A stretch of DNA of 35,537 nt, from NCBI GenBank assembly GCA_903846555.1, contig CAINBI010000042.1, positions 1 to 35,537 of the forward strand. Reading direction: 5' to 3'. The translations under genes and the position numbers were made by a program. Below, one piece after another: positions 17,106 through 25,753 of this stretch. The first letter of the stretch is position 1, and every line of letters begins with the position of its first letter. The notes below the pieces were generated by a model. The model had not been told where the DNA came from. It saw only the letters and a program-made list of their open reading frames with translations, and searched no databases. The DNA is from an uncultured Pseudomonadota bacterium. Its GTDB lineage: Bacteria; Pseudomonadota; Gammaproteobacteria; Burkholderiales; Methylophilaceae.

Positions 17106-17219
17106 TCAATGAGTTACCATATGTTAAAAATCGCATCTCTGTACAGCACTGATTCTACAGTCTGGAAGTATTAGTTTTTTATCTTCAATGTAATCGAAGC
17201 AAAAACCATCCCATCTTAT

Positions 17220-17711
17220 TCAATGCGTGCACAGATTGTCCCAATCAGCAGTAGTTGGTTGATGCAGTAGTTTCTTGCTGAACTCAAACGCCGCTGCCAG
17301 TCGTTCTCCAGCTTGCACAGAAAGCCCTTCACCCAGTTCAAAGCTCTCACCACAAACACCTAAAATAAATACAGCGGGTGGCTCTTGCTGATAAAACTGC
17401 GCGTACACTTTTAACAAAGCTTCTGGCGCCAGTGCGTGACTGTACAATACTGGGGTATCGTTAGCCTGTGCACGATAAAAACTAAAAGGTGTACGCGTAT
17501 TGATGCTGGCGTCGATAAAAACGACTAATTGTCGATCTTTCATATCCATGGCGTGTTCAACTTGCAATTGAAACTCTTCCAATAGCTCGAATTGATCTGC
17601 ATGGTCATTCGCCATTAACCACGACTCTAACTCACGCAATAGCAACGGGCCGAGCGCATCGTCACCGCGCGACTCATTGCCCACAGCAAAAATCAAAAAT
17701 GGTGCAACCAT
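17220..17711 (-). CDS. hoxW: hydrogenase maturation endopeptidase HoxW
   Basis: 163 residues, HybD/HycI-type fold. The N-terminal FLIFAVGNESRGDDALGPLL carries the Asn-Glu-x-x-x-D-D metal-binding motif (usually GN-x-x-x-x-DD). Other conserved positions are FIDAS and SHALAPEALL, with His. It removes the C-terminal tail of HoxH after nickel insertion. It starts 4 nt after the hoxH stop, last gene of the hoxFUYHW operon. Confidence 0.9.
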   Translation of the reverse strand: MVAPFLIFAVGNESRGDDALGPLLLRELESWLMANDHADQFELLEEFQLQVEHAMDMKDRQLVVFIDASINTRTPFSFYRAQANDTPVLYSHALAPEALLKVYAQFYQQEPPAVFILGVCGESFELGEGLSVQAGERLAAAFEFSKKLLHQPTTADWDNLCTH

Positions 17712-17715
17712 CAGG

Positions 17716-19215
17716 CTAAGGTGCTGACAATGGAGTGCTTACAGTGCCCTCGCTGGAGCGTGACAGGCTGGACAATTGTTGGCCAGCAGCATCCAGCACT
17801 TCGACCTGCAGCGGCATTTTGCCTAAAGCATGTGTTGCGCACGACAGACAAGGGTCAAAGGCACGCACGGCCACTTCGATATGATTCAGTAGCCCTTCGG
17901 TGACTTCGTGACCATGCAGGTATTGCTGTGCGACGCGACGCACGGCTTCGTTCATCGCCTGATTATTATGGGTGGTAGAAACAATCAGGTTGCACATGGT
18001 GACGAGGTCATTCTCATCCACGCGATAGTGATGGATAAGTGTACCGCGCGGCGCCTCAATCACGCCAACGCCCTCAAAGCCACGCTCGCCTGTGACCATC
18101 AGGTCACTACCCATAATATCGTTATAGTGCAGTAGATCTTTGATCATTTCAGTTGCGTGCAACATCTCTATCATGCGCGCCCAGTGGTAGCCGAGAGGCG
18201 CATGCATAGGCATCACGCCGCTATATTCGATAAAATCCCGCCGTTCTATTTCAGCTAGAGGCGTGGAGATAAAATCACAGTTTTGTATGCGAGACAGTGG
18301 GCCGACGCGATACCAGCCTTTTTCCTTACCCATTGATTTGAGGTAAGGAAACTTCATGTAGCTCCAGTTTTTGACTTCTTCTTCAATAATCTGCGTGTAA
18401 TTTCGATAATCCACGCCTTCAAACAGAATGTTGCCGCTCTCATCACGAGCACGTAGTTGACCGTGATACAAATCCAGACCGCCATCAAAGCCGACCAAAG
18501 ACATGAAGTTGGCACGAAACGCACCAAAGCTGTTATAAAGCTCTGGGTTTTGGTGATGCATCTCCTTGACCAAATGCACAGCACCACGTGCCCAAGTCAC
18601 CATTTGATAAATGTCTTTGAGTAATTCATCACGCTCGGCAATGCTGAGTGACTTGTTTACGCCACCCGGAACTGCACCAGTACCGTGTATACGCTTGCCA
18701 GCCGTGAGGCGAATGACCTCTTGTCCAAACTTGCGTAATAGTATGCCCTGCTTGGCGATTTCAGGATGTTTTTCAGCCACACCGACGATGTTGCGTTTAG
18801 CTATATCGCTATCGAAACCGAATAACAGATCAGGCGAACACAGATGAAAGAAATGCAATGCATGTGATTGCAGTATTTGTCCATAGTGCATCAGGCGTCG
18901 CATTTTTTCTGCCGTAGGCGTTAAATGCTTGGCCCCGATAATCGCATCTAATGCTTTACTTGCAGCTAGATGATGGCTGACTGGGCAAATTCCGCACAAG
19001 CGTTGCACCATTACGGGCACTTCCCAATATGGACGACCTTGAATGAATTTTTCAAAGCCGCGAAATTCAACGATATGCAAGCGCACTTGATGCACTTTAT
19101 TATTGTCATCAAGCAGAATGGTGACTTTGCCATGACCTTCAACCCTTGACACAGGGTCAATGGCGACGCGGCGCAGATTTTCTGGATTGGCGGCAGTTTC
19201 TAATGCGAAAGACAT
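17716..19215 (-). CDS. hoxH: NAD-reducing hydrogenase large subunit HoxH
   Basis: 499 residues with the [NiFe] active site. The N-terminal pair C74/C77 is in RLCGICPVSHHLA and the C-terminal pair C456/C459 is in DPCLSCATH. RVEGHGK (24-30) is the conserved L0-like motif. This group 3d-type subunit binds the NiFe(CN)2CO centre in the cytoplasm and oxidises H2 or reduces protons. The precursor has 37 residues after His462, the expected HoxW cleavage point, rich in Ser and Thr at the end. The preceding hoxY-hoxH gap is 94 nt and contains a perfect inverted repeat. The start has AAGGAA about 6 nt upstream. Confidence 0.97.
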   Translation of the reverse strand: MSFALETAANPENLRRVAIDPVSRVEGHGKVTILLDDNNKVHQVRLHIVEFRGFEKFIQGRPYWEVPVMVQRLCGICPVSHHLAASKALDAIIGAKHLTPTAEKMRRLMHYGQILQSHALHFFHLCSPDLLFGFDSDIAKRNIVGVAEKHPEIAKQGILLRKFGQEVIRLTAGKRIHGTGAVPGGVNKSLSIAERDELLKDIYQMVTWARGAVHLVKEMHHQNPELYNSFGAFRANFMSLVGFDGGLDLYHGQLRARDESGNILFEGVDYRNYTQIIEEEVKNWSYMKFPYLKSMGKEKGWYRVGPLSRIQNCDFISTPLAEIERRDFIEYSGVMPMHAPLGYHWARMIEMLHATEMIKDLLHYNDIMGSDLMVTGERGFEGVGVIEAPRGTLIHHYRVDENDLVTMCNLIVSTTHNNQAMNEAVRRVAQQYLHGHEVTEGLLNHIEVAVRAFDPCLSCATHALGKMPLQVEVLDAAGQQLSSLSRSSEGTVSTPLSAP

Positions 19216-19259
19216 TGATGTTCCTTTAAGCTTAAAACAGTGATTGGGTCAGCATGGCC

Positions 19260-19286
19260 ATTGATTCAACATATTATTGAATCAAT
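19260..19286 (-). promoter_or_regulatory. hoxY-hoxH intercistronic inverted repeat
   Basis: ATTGATTCAA (19260-19269) and TTGAATCAAT (19277-19286) are perfect 10-bp arms around a 7-nt loop. It lies 23 nt downstream of the hoxY stop (19310) and 44 nt upstream of the hoxH start (19215). No U-tract follows, so it is more likely an mRNA processing/stability hairpin or a DNA operator than a terminator. Confidence 0.55.
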
Positions 19287-19309
19287 AAATTCGGCAAATT
19301 GCTTGGGGC

Positions 19310-19870
19310 TTAATCGTAACGAATAAGACCATGACCAAGCTCTGGCTCACGACCAGCAATCAAATCAGTGAGGACTTTCCAGATAGCGTCGCCAGAAGGC
19401 GGGCATCCTGGAATAAAATAATCGACCTTAACCACCTCATGAATAGGGTGCACTTGATCTAGCGGTAGAGGCAATTCAGGGTCATTTGGGATAAAGCCAT
19501 CGACCAAGCCATGCTGGGCGTGATAAACCTCTTCCAAAATCATTGATAGTGAAAGATGGTTACGCTGCGCAGGCAATCCACCATTGATGGCGCAAGCACC
19601 TACAGCCACCAATATTTTGCAGTTAGCGCGGAACTCGCGAAGCACATGCACGTTTTCTGCATTGCACAAACCACCTTCAATCAGGCCGATGTCGCATGGG
19701 CCACAAGTTTTTATGTCGGTTAATGGTGAGCGATCAAATTCAGCCAGTTCAATTAATTCAAACAGTCGCTCATCTATATCAAGTAAGGACATATGGCAAC
19801 CGAAACAACCTGCCAGAGTAGCTGTCGCGATTCTAAGTTTTGATTTAGTTGGCATATTCATCTTAAACAT
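19310..19870 (-). CDS. hoxY: NAD-reducing hydrogenase small subunit HoxY
   Basis: 186 residues, normal for HoxY. Fe-S ligands for the proximal [4Fe-4S] cluster are visible: GCFGCHMS (C22, C25), CGPCDIGLIEGGLC, GACAINGGLPAQRN and PGCPPSGDAIW. It passes electrons between HoxH and the HoxFU diaphorase. It overlaps the 3' end of hoxU by 8 nt. ATGs at codons 1, 4 and 6 are alternatives; GGTGAG before codon 1 supports the first. Confidence 0.95.
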   Translation of the reverse strand: MFKMNMPTKSKLRIATATLAGCFGCHMSLLDIDERLFELIELAEFDRSPLTDIKTCGPCDIGLIEGGLCNAENVHVLREFRANCKILVAVGACAINGGLPAQRNHLSLSMILEEVYHAQHGLVDGFIPNDPELPLPLDQVHPIHEVVKVDYFIPGCPPSGDAIWKVLTDLIAGREPELGHGLIRYD

Positions 19871-20606
19871 CTCTCACCTTCGGATGGGGCGTAGCGCTAA
19901 TGGGGTGCTCATCAAAGCTGCGCTTACCAATAGGCACGGCAAAGCCAACACGCTTTTTGATGATAACGCCTACCGGGCAAACATGTGCAGCCTTGTCATC
20001 ACCAGTAAAGTCGGTATCAGCGAGCTTACCAGACTTTGCATTGACGATTAAGTGAGTCTTGATACCACGTCCTGCTAATGAGAACACGTTTTTGCCGTCA
20101 ACGTCACTACTGGCACGTGCGCATAGTGAACACAGAATGCACCGATTGTAATCAAGCAGATATTCAGCATGTGATGAGTCTAATGGACGATCAGGTGAAA
20201 AGTGATCAAAATGTGGCGACATCATGTTTAGTTCATAAGCTGTAGCCTGCAACTGACAATCGCCACTTTTTTCGCAGGATGGGCAAAAGTGATTGCCTTC
20301 AACGAACAGCATTTGCAATAAAGCACGACGCTCATCATTGATTGGCTTAGTATTACTTTCTACGACCATATCGGCCTGGGTTTGCTGAGTGCACGAAGCT
20401 GCTTGCCGACCATTGGCAGTTACTGTACATATCTTACATGATCCATGCGGCTTAAATTCAGGGTTAAAACAAAGGTGCGGAATATACTCACCAGACGCCA
20501 TCGCCGCCTGAATTATGGTTTGTCCTTCAGTAAAAGGGATGGTTTTGCCATCTAAAATAAAAGTGGCTTGGTTTTTATTATGCGGAGTTTTATTATTTTG
20601 AGACAT
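19863..20606 (-). CDS. hoxU: NAD-reducing hydrogenase diaphorase subunit HoxU
   Basis: 247 residues from this start. An N-terminal [2Fe-2S] ferredoxin domain has C46, C57, C60 and C72 (HLCFNPEFKPHGSCKIC). A NuoG-like His-Cys motif follows, NHFCPSCEKSGDCQLQ (C108, C111, C117). A further cluster set is in CILCSLCARA...CPVG. It relays electrons between HoxF and HoxY. The frame is open 10 codons further upstream (20636), but ATG 20606 has GGAG 8 nt before it and overlaps the hoxF end by 14 nt, the expected coupling. Confidence 0.95.
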   Translation of the reverse strand: MSQNNKTPHNKNQATFILDGKTIPFTEGQTIIQAAMASGEYIPHLCFNPEFKPHGSCKICTVTANGRQAASCTQQTQADMVVESNTKPINDERRALLQMLFVEGNHFCPSCEKSGDCQLQATAYELNMMSPHFDHFSPDRPLDSSHAEYLLDYNRCILCSLCARASSDVDGKNVFSLAGRGIKTHLIVNAKSGKLADTDFTGDDKAAHVCPVGVIIKKRVGFAVPIGKRSFDEHPISATPHPKVRDV

Positions 20607-22401
20607 GTATACGCTCCAAATGTGCTCCCGTGTCATCCCGACCTGTCATTTGACGGGCCTGAGATAAGGCATAATCAAGATCAAAAGCGGGAATGTACTC
20701 TTTATGAGTTAAGCGTTTGTCATAGGCTGGGCGAAACTTAGCGATAGTATCTAATACTGGGTTGCAGGCAGAATGACCTAAGCCGCAGTGACTGGTTGAT
20801 AGTAATAGCACATTTAGCTTCTCGATTTCGGTGAAATCATAAGGTGAACCGTGGCCGTTCGCTAATTTGTTCATCATGTTTGATAGTAAAGAGGTACCAA
20901 CACGACATGGCGTACAAAAACCACAGCTCTCATGCTTGAAAAAATGTACAAAATTACGCGCCACTTCAAACATATCGCGACTTTCATCGAACACCATAAA
21001 AGCACCTGCCGTTGGCAGATCATCAAAGGCAATACGACGCTCGAATTCATTTGCAGCGATACAAATACCTGATGGACCGCTGATTTGCACTGCCTGCGTA
21101 TTTTTTGCACCACAATCTGCCAGCACCTGCGCTACTGTTACACCAAAGGGGTATTCATACAGGCCAGGGCGTGCACAATCACCAGAAACTGAAAGTATTT
21201 TTGTGCCAGACGAAGTTTCAATGCCAACATCTGCATACCATGCGCCGCCATGCAAGCCAATCAAACTAGCGGCACAGAAGGTTTCGACATTGTTGACTAC
21301 CGTAGGCTGGTTAAGATAACCGCTAGTGACTGGAAATGGCGGTCGATTACGCGGAGTACCACGTTTACCCTCAAGAGATTCTATTAAAGCTGATTCTTCG
21401 CCGCAAATATAAGCCCCTGCACCGAGATGGATTTCAATATCAAAATTAAAATTAGCATGGCCAAATATGTTATTACCTAGCAAGCCTTGCTGACGCCGGC
21501 GTTGCAGAATCGCATTTAAATGATCCAATAAATAGCGATATTCACCACGCAGATAGATAAAGCCTTTTTTCGCGTTAATGACGTGTGCGCAGATTGTCAT
21601 GCCCTCGAACACCATATCGGCATAGGTGTTGAGTAATACGCGATCCTTAAATGTGCCAGGCTCGCCTTCATCGGCGTTACACACGACATAATGTTGTTCA
21701 CTAACTGCGATGCGACAAAATTCCCACTTTGAACCAGTTAAATACCCTGCGCCACCGCGACCCCGCAATTTGGAAGTTTTGATTTCCTGCAAAGTTTCTT
21801 CAGAACTACGTTTTAGAACTTCTGCCAGTGCCGAGCCAGATTTAAAATTGCTGTCTAGTAAGATATCTTTTTTGTAGATATTATCTTCTATGGCGAAAAA
21901 CTCCAGTGGCCACCCGGATAATGGGACTCGTTCGCGAATCAATTCACATAAGGAGTTGATGCGATCTTGTGTTAGGTGGTTAATGGCAATATTATTAATG
22001 AGCACTGCAGGGCCTTGATCGCACATACCAGTACATGAAGTGGTATTAATGCTGACCAATCCATCTTCGGAAACCTTGCCAACTTCAACCCATAACTGCC
22101 CGCACATACTTTCCATGAGGTCTATATTACCGAGCATGCGATCAGTAATATTGTCTGAGAACAATACGCGATAATCACCTTGTGGTTGTAGATAGAGCAA
22201 AGAGTAAAAACTCGCAACGCCTTCAATCATTGATCGTGGCGATTGCAATTGCTGCGCTAGATAATCAATAGCTTCAGAATGGATATAGCCATAATGTTCT
22301 TGCGCTTCACGGAGCATCTGTAGCAAATTATGGGTATTGTGTTGGTGGCGACTGAGTATCGAATCTAGATAATCAGAATGAGTGTTATCTTGACTCAACA
22401 T
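20593..22401 (-). CDS. hoxF: NAD-reducing hydrogenase diaphorase subunit HoxF
   Basis: 602 residues, a NuoE-NuoF fusion. The NuoE-like N-terminus (1-150) has TTSCTGMCDQGPAV (C123, C127). The first Cys pair of the usual four is replaced by the SDNITDRM region, so that [2Fe-2S] site is incomplete, as I recall for related HoxF proteins. The FMN/NADH-binding core has RGRGGAGYLTGSKW (213-226) and CNADEGEPGTFKDR (241-254), then GAGAYICGEESALIESLEGK. The [4Fe-4S] ligands are ESCGFCTPCRVG and HCGLGHSA. It transfers electrons to and from NAD. First gene of the operon, starting 92 bp from the divergent hupE-hyp operon in a very AT-rich gap. Confidence 0.96.
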   Translation of the reverse strand: MLSQDNTHSDYLDSILSRHQHNTHNLLQMLREAQEHYGYIHSEAIDYLAQQLQSPRSMIEGVASFYSLLYLQPQGDYRVLFSDNITDRMLGNIDLMESMCGQLWVEVGKVSEDGLVSINTTSCTGMCDQGPAVLINNIAINHLTQDRINSLCELIRERVPLSGWPLEFFAIEDNIYKKDILLDSNFKSGSALAEVLKRSSEETLQEIKTSKLRGRGGAGYLTGSKWEFCRIAVSEQHYVVCNADEGEPGTFKDRVLLNTYADMVFEGMTICAHVINAKKGFIYLRGEYRYLLDHLNAILQRRRQQGLLGNNIFGHANFNFDIEIHLGAGAYICGEESALIESLEGKRGTPRNRPPFPVTSGYLNQPTVVNNVETFCAASLIGLHGGAWYADVGIETSSGTKILSVSGDCARPGLYEYPFGVTVAQVLADCGAKNTQAVQISGPSGICIAANEFERRIAFDDLPTAGAFMVFDESRDMFEVARNFVHFFKHESCGFCTPCRVGTSLLSNMMNKLANGHGSPYDFTEIEKLNVLLLSTSHCGLGHSACNPVLDTIAKFRPAYDKRLTHKEYIPAFDLDYALSQARQMTGRDDTGAHLERIHVSK

Positions 22402-22511
22402 ATAAACTTTTTGTTTAAATAACTATTGCAGGCATCAAAAAACATAGGTAACGTCTCTTATAAATTTAATTACAATTTTAATTTATTATGTAAATGGAAT
22501 GTGACAAATTT

Positions 22512-23123
22512 ATGATGAATCATCAATTGATGTTTAAAGCGACGCCTTCACTATTAACCTTGGCACTGTTAATCCTGAGCCTATTGCCAAATGTAGCTTT
22601 CGCTCATGTCGGCATAGGTGAGTCAATCGGTTGGGCGCATGGCATGCTGCACCCTTTTCTTGGCTTAGATCACCTTTGTGCTATGCTTGCCGTGGGTTTA
22701 TGGGCAAAGCAAATGGGTGGTCGCGCTGTGTGGTGTGTACCCCTAACCTTTGTGAGTGTGATGGCGCTGGGCGGATTATTTGGCATTGCTGCAATTCCGC
22801 TGCCTTTTATTGAGGGCGGCATCCTCTTATCATTACTGCTACTTGGGCTTTTAGTCGCGACCGCGATTCAACTGCCTTTGTTTATGTGCGCTGTCATCGT
22901 TGCTATTTTCGCGTTATTTCACGGTTATGCGCACGGTGCTGAAATGCCGCAAAGCACATCTGGCTTGACTTATGCGCTAGGCTTCATGCTATCTACTGTA
23001 GCGTTACACGCAACAGGCATTACGATGGCGACAGGCTTAGCTAAGATAGGCCGTCCGCAATGGCTACGACTGATAGGCGCTTTAATTGTAATGTTGAGCG
23101 GTACGCTTTATTTAGTGAGCTAA
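22512..23123 (+). CDS. hupE: HupE/UreJ-family nickel transporter-like protein
   Basis: 203 residues. A signal peptide ends AFA, then HVGIGESIGWAHGMLHPFLGLDHLCAML, the HupE/UreJ signature (HPxxGxDHxxAMxAVGxWA), with His and Asp likely metal ligands. Six further hydrophobic segments and FHGYAHGAEMP with a second His motif follow. It should bring nickel into the cytoplasm for hydrogenase. First gene of the hyp operon. ATGs at 22494, 22512 and 22515 are alternatives and none has a good ribosome site; 22512 was chosen for the tighter signal peptide. Confidence 0.9.
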   Translation: MMNHQLMFKATPSLLTLALLILSLLPNVAFAHVGIGESIGWAHGMLHPFLGLDHLCAMLAVGLWAKQMGGRAVWCVPLTFVSVMALGGLFGIAAIPLPFIEGGILLSLLLLGLLVATAIQLPLFMCAVIVAIFALFHGYAHGAEMPQSTSGLTYALGFMLSTVALHATGITMATGLAKIGRPQWLRLIGALIVMLSGTLYLVS

Positions 23124-23125
23124 TA

Positions 23126-23467
23126 ATGCACGAAATGTCACTGGCTGAGAATGTCATGCAAATTATCGAGGAATCAGCACGCACACAAAACTTTCAGCGT
23201 GTTCGTATCGTGGTTTTGGAAATAGGCAAGTTAGCCGCTGTTGAGCCAGATGCCATGCGTTTTTGTTTTGATGCGGTGACGCGCGGCACACTGGCCCAAG
23301 GCGCGCAATTGCAAATTATCGAAAGTCCTGGAACAGGCGCTTGTCTAGCGTGTGGTGCGGAGGTGGAGATGCAGGAACAATATGGGTTATGCTCAAGCTG
23401 CGGCAGTCCACGTTTGAAAATTACGGCAGGCAATCAAATGCGGGTAAAAGATCTTGCTGTTGAATAA
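23126..23467 (+). CDS. hypA: hydrogenase nickel-insertion protein HypA
   Basis: 113 residues. It begins MHEMSLAENV; His2 with the N-terminus is the nickel site of HypA. The zinc site is C73, C76, C89, C92 (CLACGAEV...LCSSCGSP). With HypB it delivers nickel to the HoxH precursor. The frame extends upstream (to 23060), but the MHE start is diagnostic and lies 2 nt after the hupE stop. Confidence 0.96.
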   Translation: MHEMSLAENVMQIIEESARTQNFQRVRIVVLEIGKLAAVEPDAMRFCFDAVTRGTLAQGAQLQIIESPGTGACLACGAEVEMQEQYGLCSSCGSPRLKITAGNQMRVKDLAVE

Positions 23468-23493
23468 TATTATAATAAATACTTGGAGTAATT

Positions 23494-24345
23494 ATGTGTG
23501 CCACTTGCGGTTGCGGTAGTCTGGATGTGCTGGTTGGGGGTAAGCGTCCTCCACGCACACAAAATCGCGGGCCGATTTCTTTTCGTATCCCGCAGAATAA
23601 TGTTGACACCAGCGTCGCTGAGCGTCACCACCATCACTCGCCACAGTTTGAACAATCGCCAGACACTGAGCAATCCCGCGTTATTCAGGTTGAACGTGAT
23701 CTTTTTGCTAAAAATAATGCTTTGGCTACCAAAAATCGCAACTTTTTTGCCGCACACAATATGCTCGCATTTAATCTGGTTTCTAGTCCAGGTTCGGGCA
23801 AGACCACGTTGTTGGTGCGTACCCTGAATGCGCTAAAAGAAGCGCAGGCGATGGCAGTGATTGAAGGCGATCAGCAGACCGACAATGACGCCGAACGCAT
23901 ACGCGCCACTGGCGTACCCGCCATCCAAATCAATACTGGCAAAGGCTGCCACCTCGACGCGAGTATGGTCGGTCACGCGCTGGAACAACTGGAAATTCCA
24001 CAGAACGGATTGCTGTTTATTGAGAACGTCGGCAATCTGGTATGTCCTGCTGCATTTGATCTTGGCGAGGCAGCTAAGGTCGTCGTGCTCTCGGTTACCG
24101 AAGGCGAGGACAAGCCGCTTAAATATCCTGATATGTTCCGCGCCGCGCGTCTGATGTTGCTTAATAAGTGCGATCTGCTACCTTATTTAAATTTCGATGT
24201 TGCGCAAGTAATCGCCAACGCTCAGAGGGTTAACCCAGACATCGAGATTATTCTATTATCGGCGATCAGTGGCGAAGGTATGGATGCTTGGCTGGCTTGG
24301 ATCGCCTCGGCCGCCAATGCACAGCGGCCAATTGCTTTGCAGTGA
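23494..24345 (+). CDS. hypB: hydrogenase nickel-incorporation GTPase HypB
   Basis: 283 residues. The N-terminal MCATCGCG (C2, C5, C7) is the high-affinity nickel site. A short HHHH run (45-48) is a reduced His-rich nickel store. P-loop SPGSGKTTL (98-106), [40 protein letters not shown] and LNKCDLLPY are the SIMIBI GTPase and metal-binding blocks. Nickel insertion is GTP-dependent. It starts 26 nt after hypA with TTGGAG 7-8 nt before the ATG. Confidence 0.96.
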   Translation: MCATCGCGSLDVLVGGKRPPRTQNRGPISFRIPQNNVDTSVAERHHHHSPQFEQSPDTEQSRVIQVERDLFAKNNALATKNRNFFAAHNMLAFNLVSSPGSGKTTLLVRTLNALKEAQAMAVIEGDQQTDNDAERIRATGVPAIQINTGKGCHLDASMVGHALEQLEIPQNGLLFIENVGNLVCPAAFDLGEAAKVVVLSVTEGEDKPLKYPDMFRAARLMLLNKCDLLPYLNFDVAQVIANAQRVNPDIEIILLSAISGEGMDAWLAWIASAANAQRPIALQ

Positions 24346-24384
24346 GCCAAGCCACCAGCTCTCTTAGGGAAAAGTAACCGTTCC

Positions 24385-25512
24385 ATGCTAGTGGATTGTA
24401 TAGCACAGGTTATTCGCCTGCCCCGTAATGCACCGCCGATACTGGCGATGGGAGCATGGTTCAATAATACACTTTGCATCACTTTGCAAGGTGATGCATA
24501 CATCGGCCGTGCAGTGGGGCATCTTGACACTCCTGACGCCTGCCGTGAGCATGAAAAAATTGCGCGGCAATTGCTGGCTAAGCTACCTGAAAAGCCGCAT
24601 GCCATTGCACATGATCTGCATCCTGATTTTTATTCCAGTCGGTTTGCGGCTCAGCTTGCCGCTGAACTCGATGTGCCGTTAGTTGCTGTGCAACATCATC
24701 ATGCACACATTGCCGCAATATGTGCAGAGCACCAACTTGATGAACCTGTATTGGGTTTGGCTTTAGATGGAATAGGTCTTGGCGCTGACGGCACTGCATG
24801 GGGTGGTGAGTTGCTTAGTGTGCATGGCGCAGAATATCAACGCATTGGCTATCTGCGGCCATTGCCACTGGCTGGCGGTGACCGCGCAGCGCAGGAGCCA
24901 TGGCGCATAGCAGCAGCGGTGTTGCACGAAACAGGGCGTAACGGCGCTATCTCGCAACGTTTTTCCGTCCAACCAGCAGCCACTACCGTTGCGTCAATGT
25001 TGCAGCAAGATTTTAACTGCCCGCGTACTTCAAGCATGGGACGCGTGTTTGATGCCGCAGCGGGCTTACTTGGTCTGTGCCAAATCATGGAGTTTGATGC
25101 TCAGGCTGCTATTGCCTTGGAGCAAGCCGCGACACGCTACATCAGTACCTATGACTGGCCGCCTGCTCTGCAAAATGGCTGGGAAATCACACAAGATGGC
25201 GTGTTAAATCTGCTGCCTACGCTGGTATACTTGGCCGAAGAGCATAATACGGAACTCGGCGCGGCAATTTTTCATGCCACGTTGGTAGCTGCACTGCTAG
25301 ATTGGCTGCGGCAAGCGTCGCAGCGATCTGGCCTCAGTACGATCGCTTGCGGCGGTGGCTGTTTTCTCAACAAATTGTTATCGACAGAGCTGCGTGCACA
25401 GTGCCATGCGGCGGGCTTGACCATGTTTACCGCTCAAGCCATTGCGCCAGGCGATAGCGCAATTGCGCTAGGACAGGCGTGGATTGCCGCGCAACTGATT
25501 TATAAAATTTGA
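24385..25512 (+). CDS. hypF: short HypF: carbamoyltransferase domain only
   Basis: 375 residues, about half of a standard HypF (about 750). The protein starts at the Kae1-like carbamoyltransferase region: PILAMGAWFNNTLCIT, HDLHPDFYSS, VAVQHHHAHIAA, LALDGIGLGADGTAWGGE and the C-terminal ACGGGCFLNKLL. Absent are the acylphosphatase domain, the zinc fingers and the YrdC-like domain that makes carbamoyl-adenylate. Only 39 nt separate it from hypB, and they hold no missing sequence, so it is a genuine short form. HypF makes the thiocarbamate on HypE used for the cyanide ligands. A truncated but functional HypF1 is known in Ralstonia, from memory. A full HypF or a YrdC partner is expected elsewhere. 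Confidence 0.92.
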   Translation: MLVDCIAQVIRLPRNAPPILAMGAWFNNTLCITLQGDAYIGRAVGHLDTPDACREHEKIARQLLAKLPEKPHAIAHDLHPDFYSSRFAAQLAAELDVPLVAVQHHHAHIAAICAEHQLDEPVLGLALDGIGLGADGTAWGGELLSVHGAEYQRIGYLRPLPLAGGDRAAQEPWRIAAAVLHETGRNGAISQRFSVQPAATTVASMLQQDFNCPRTSSMGRVFDAAAGLLGLCQIMEFDAQAAIALEQAATRYISTYDWPPALQNGWEITQDGVLNLLPTLVYLAEEHNTELGAAIFHATLVAALLDWLRQASQRSGLSTIACGGGCFLNKLLSTELRAQCHAAGLTMFTAQAIAPGDSAIALGQAWIAAQLIYKI

Positions 25513-25531
25513 ATTATTAAAGGTATCTAAT

Positions 25532-25753
25532 ATGTGTCTAGCCATTCCTGCATGCATCGTCGAGTTGTTGCCTGATGACATGGCACGCATTGAGCTTGAC
25601 GGTGTGCGTAAAGAAATTTCACTTTCACTCGTCGAAGGAGCAAGCGTGGGGGATTACGTCATTGTGCATGTCGGTTATGCGCTGCAATTACTTGATCCAG
25701 AAGAAGCAGCTCACACCTTGGCTTTGTTCGCAGAACTGGCAAGCCAAGCATGA
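25532..25753 (+). CDS. hypC: hydrogenase assembly chaperone HypC
   Basis: 73 residues, MCLAIPACIVEL start with the essential Cys2, then GDYVIVHVGYALQLLDPEEA, the HypC/HupF pattern. It chaperones the HoxH precursor and carries Fe(CN)2CO with HypD. Its stop overlaps the hypD start (ATGA). Confidence 0.96.
   Translation: MCLAIPACIVELLPDDMARIELDGVRKEISLSLVEGASVGDYVIVHVGYALQLLDPEEAAHTLALFAELASQA

Larger units (their letters stand above)
16464..17219. other. gene-free relic region with IS debris
   Basis: About 750 bp between the MCE operon and hoxW with no intact gene. It holds an IS3-family transposase fragment (16830-16930, minus), a 26-bp inverted repeat pair and a short orphan reading frame (16926-17105, minus). 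A 70-codon plus-strand frame at 16526-16738 lacks start signals and overlaps one arm of the inverted repeat; I do not call it. Confidence 0.6.

Noticed and set aside
18611-18847. 78-codon plus-strand frame inside hoxH
   Set aside because: Shadow of hoxH, which has all diagnostic motifs on the other strand.
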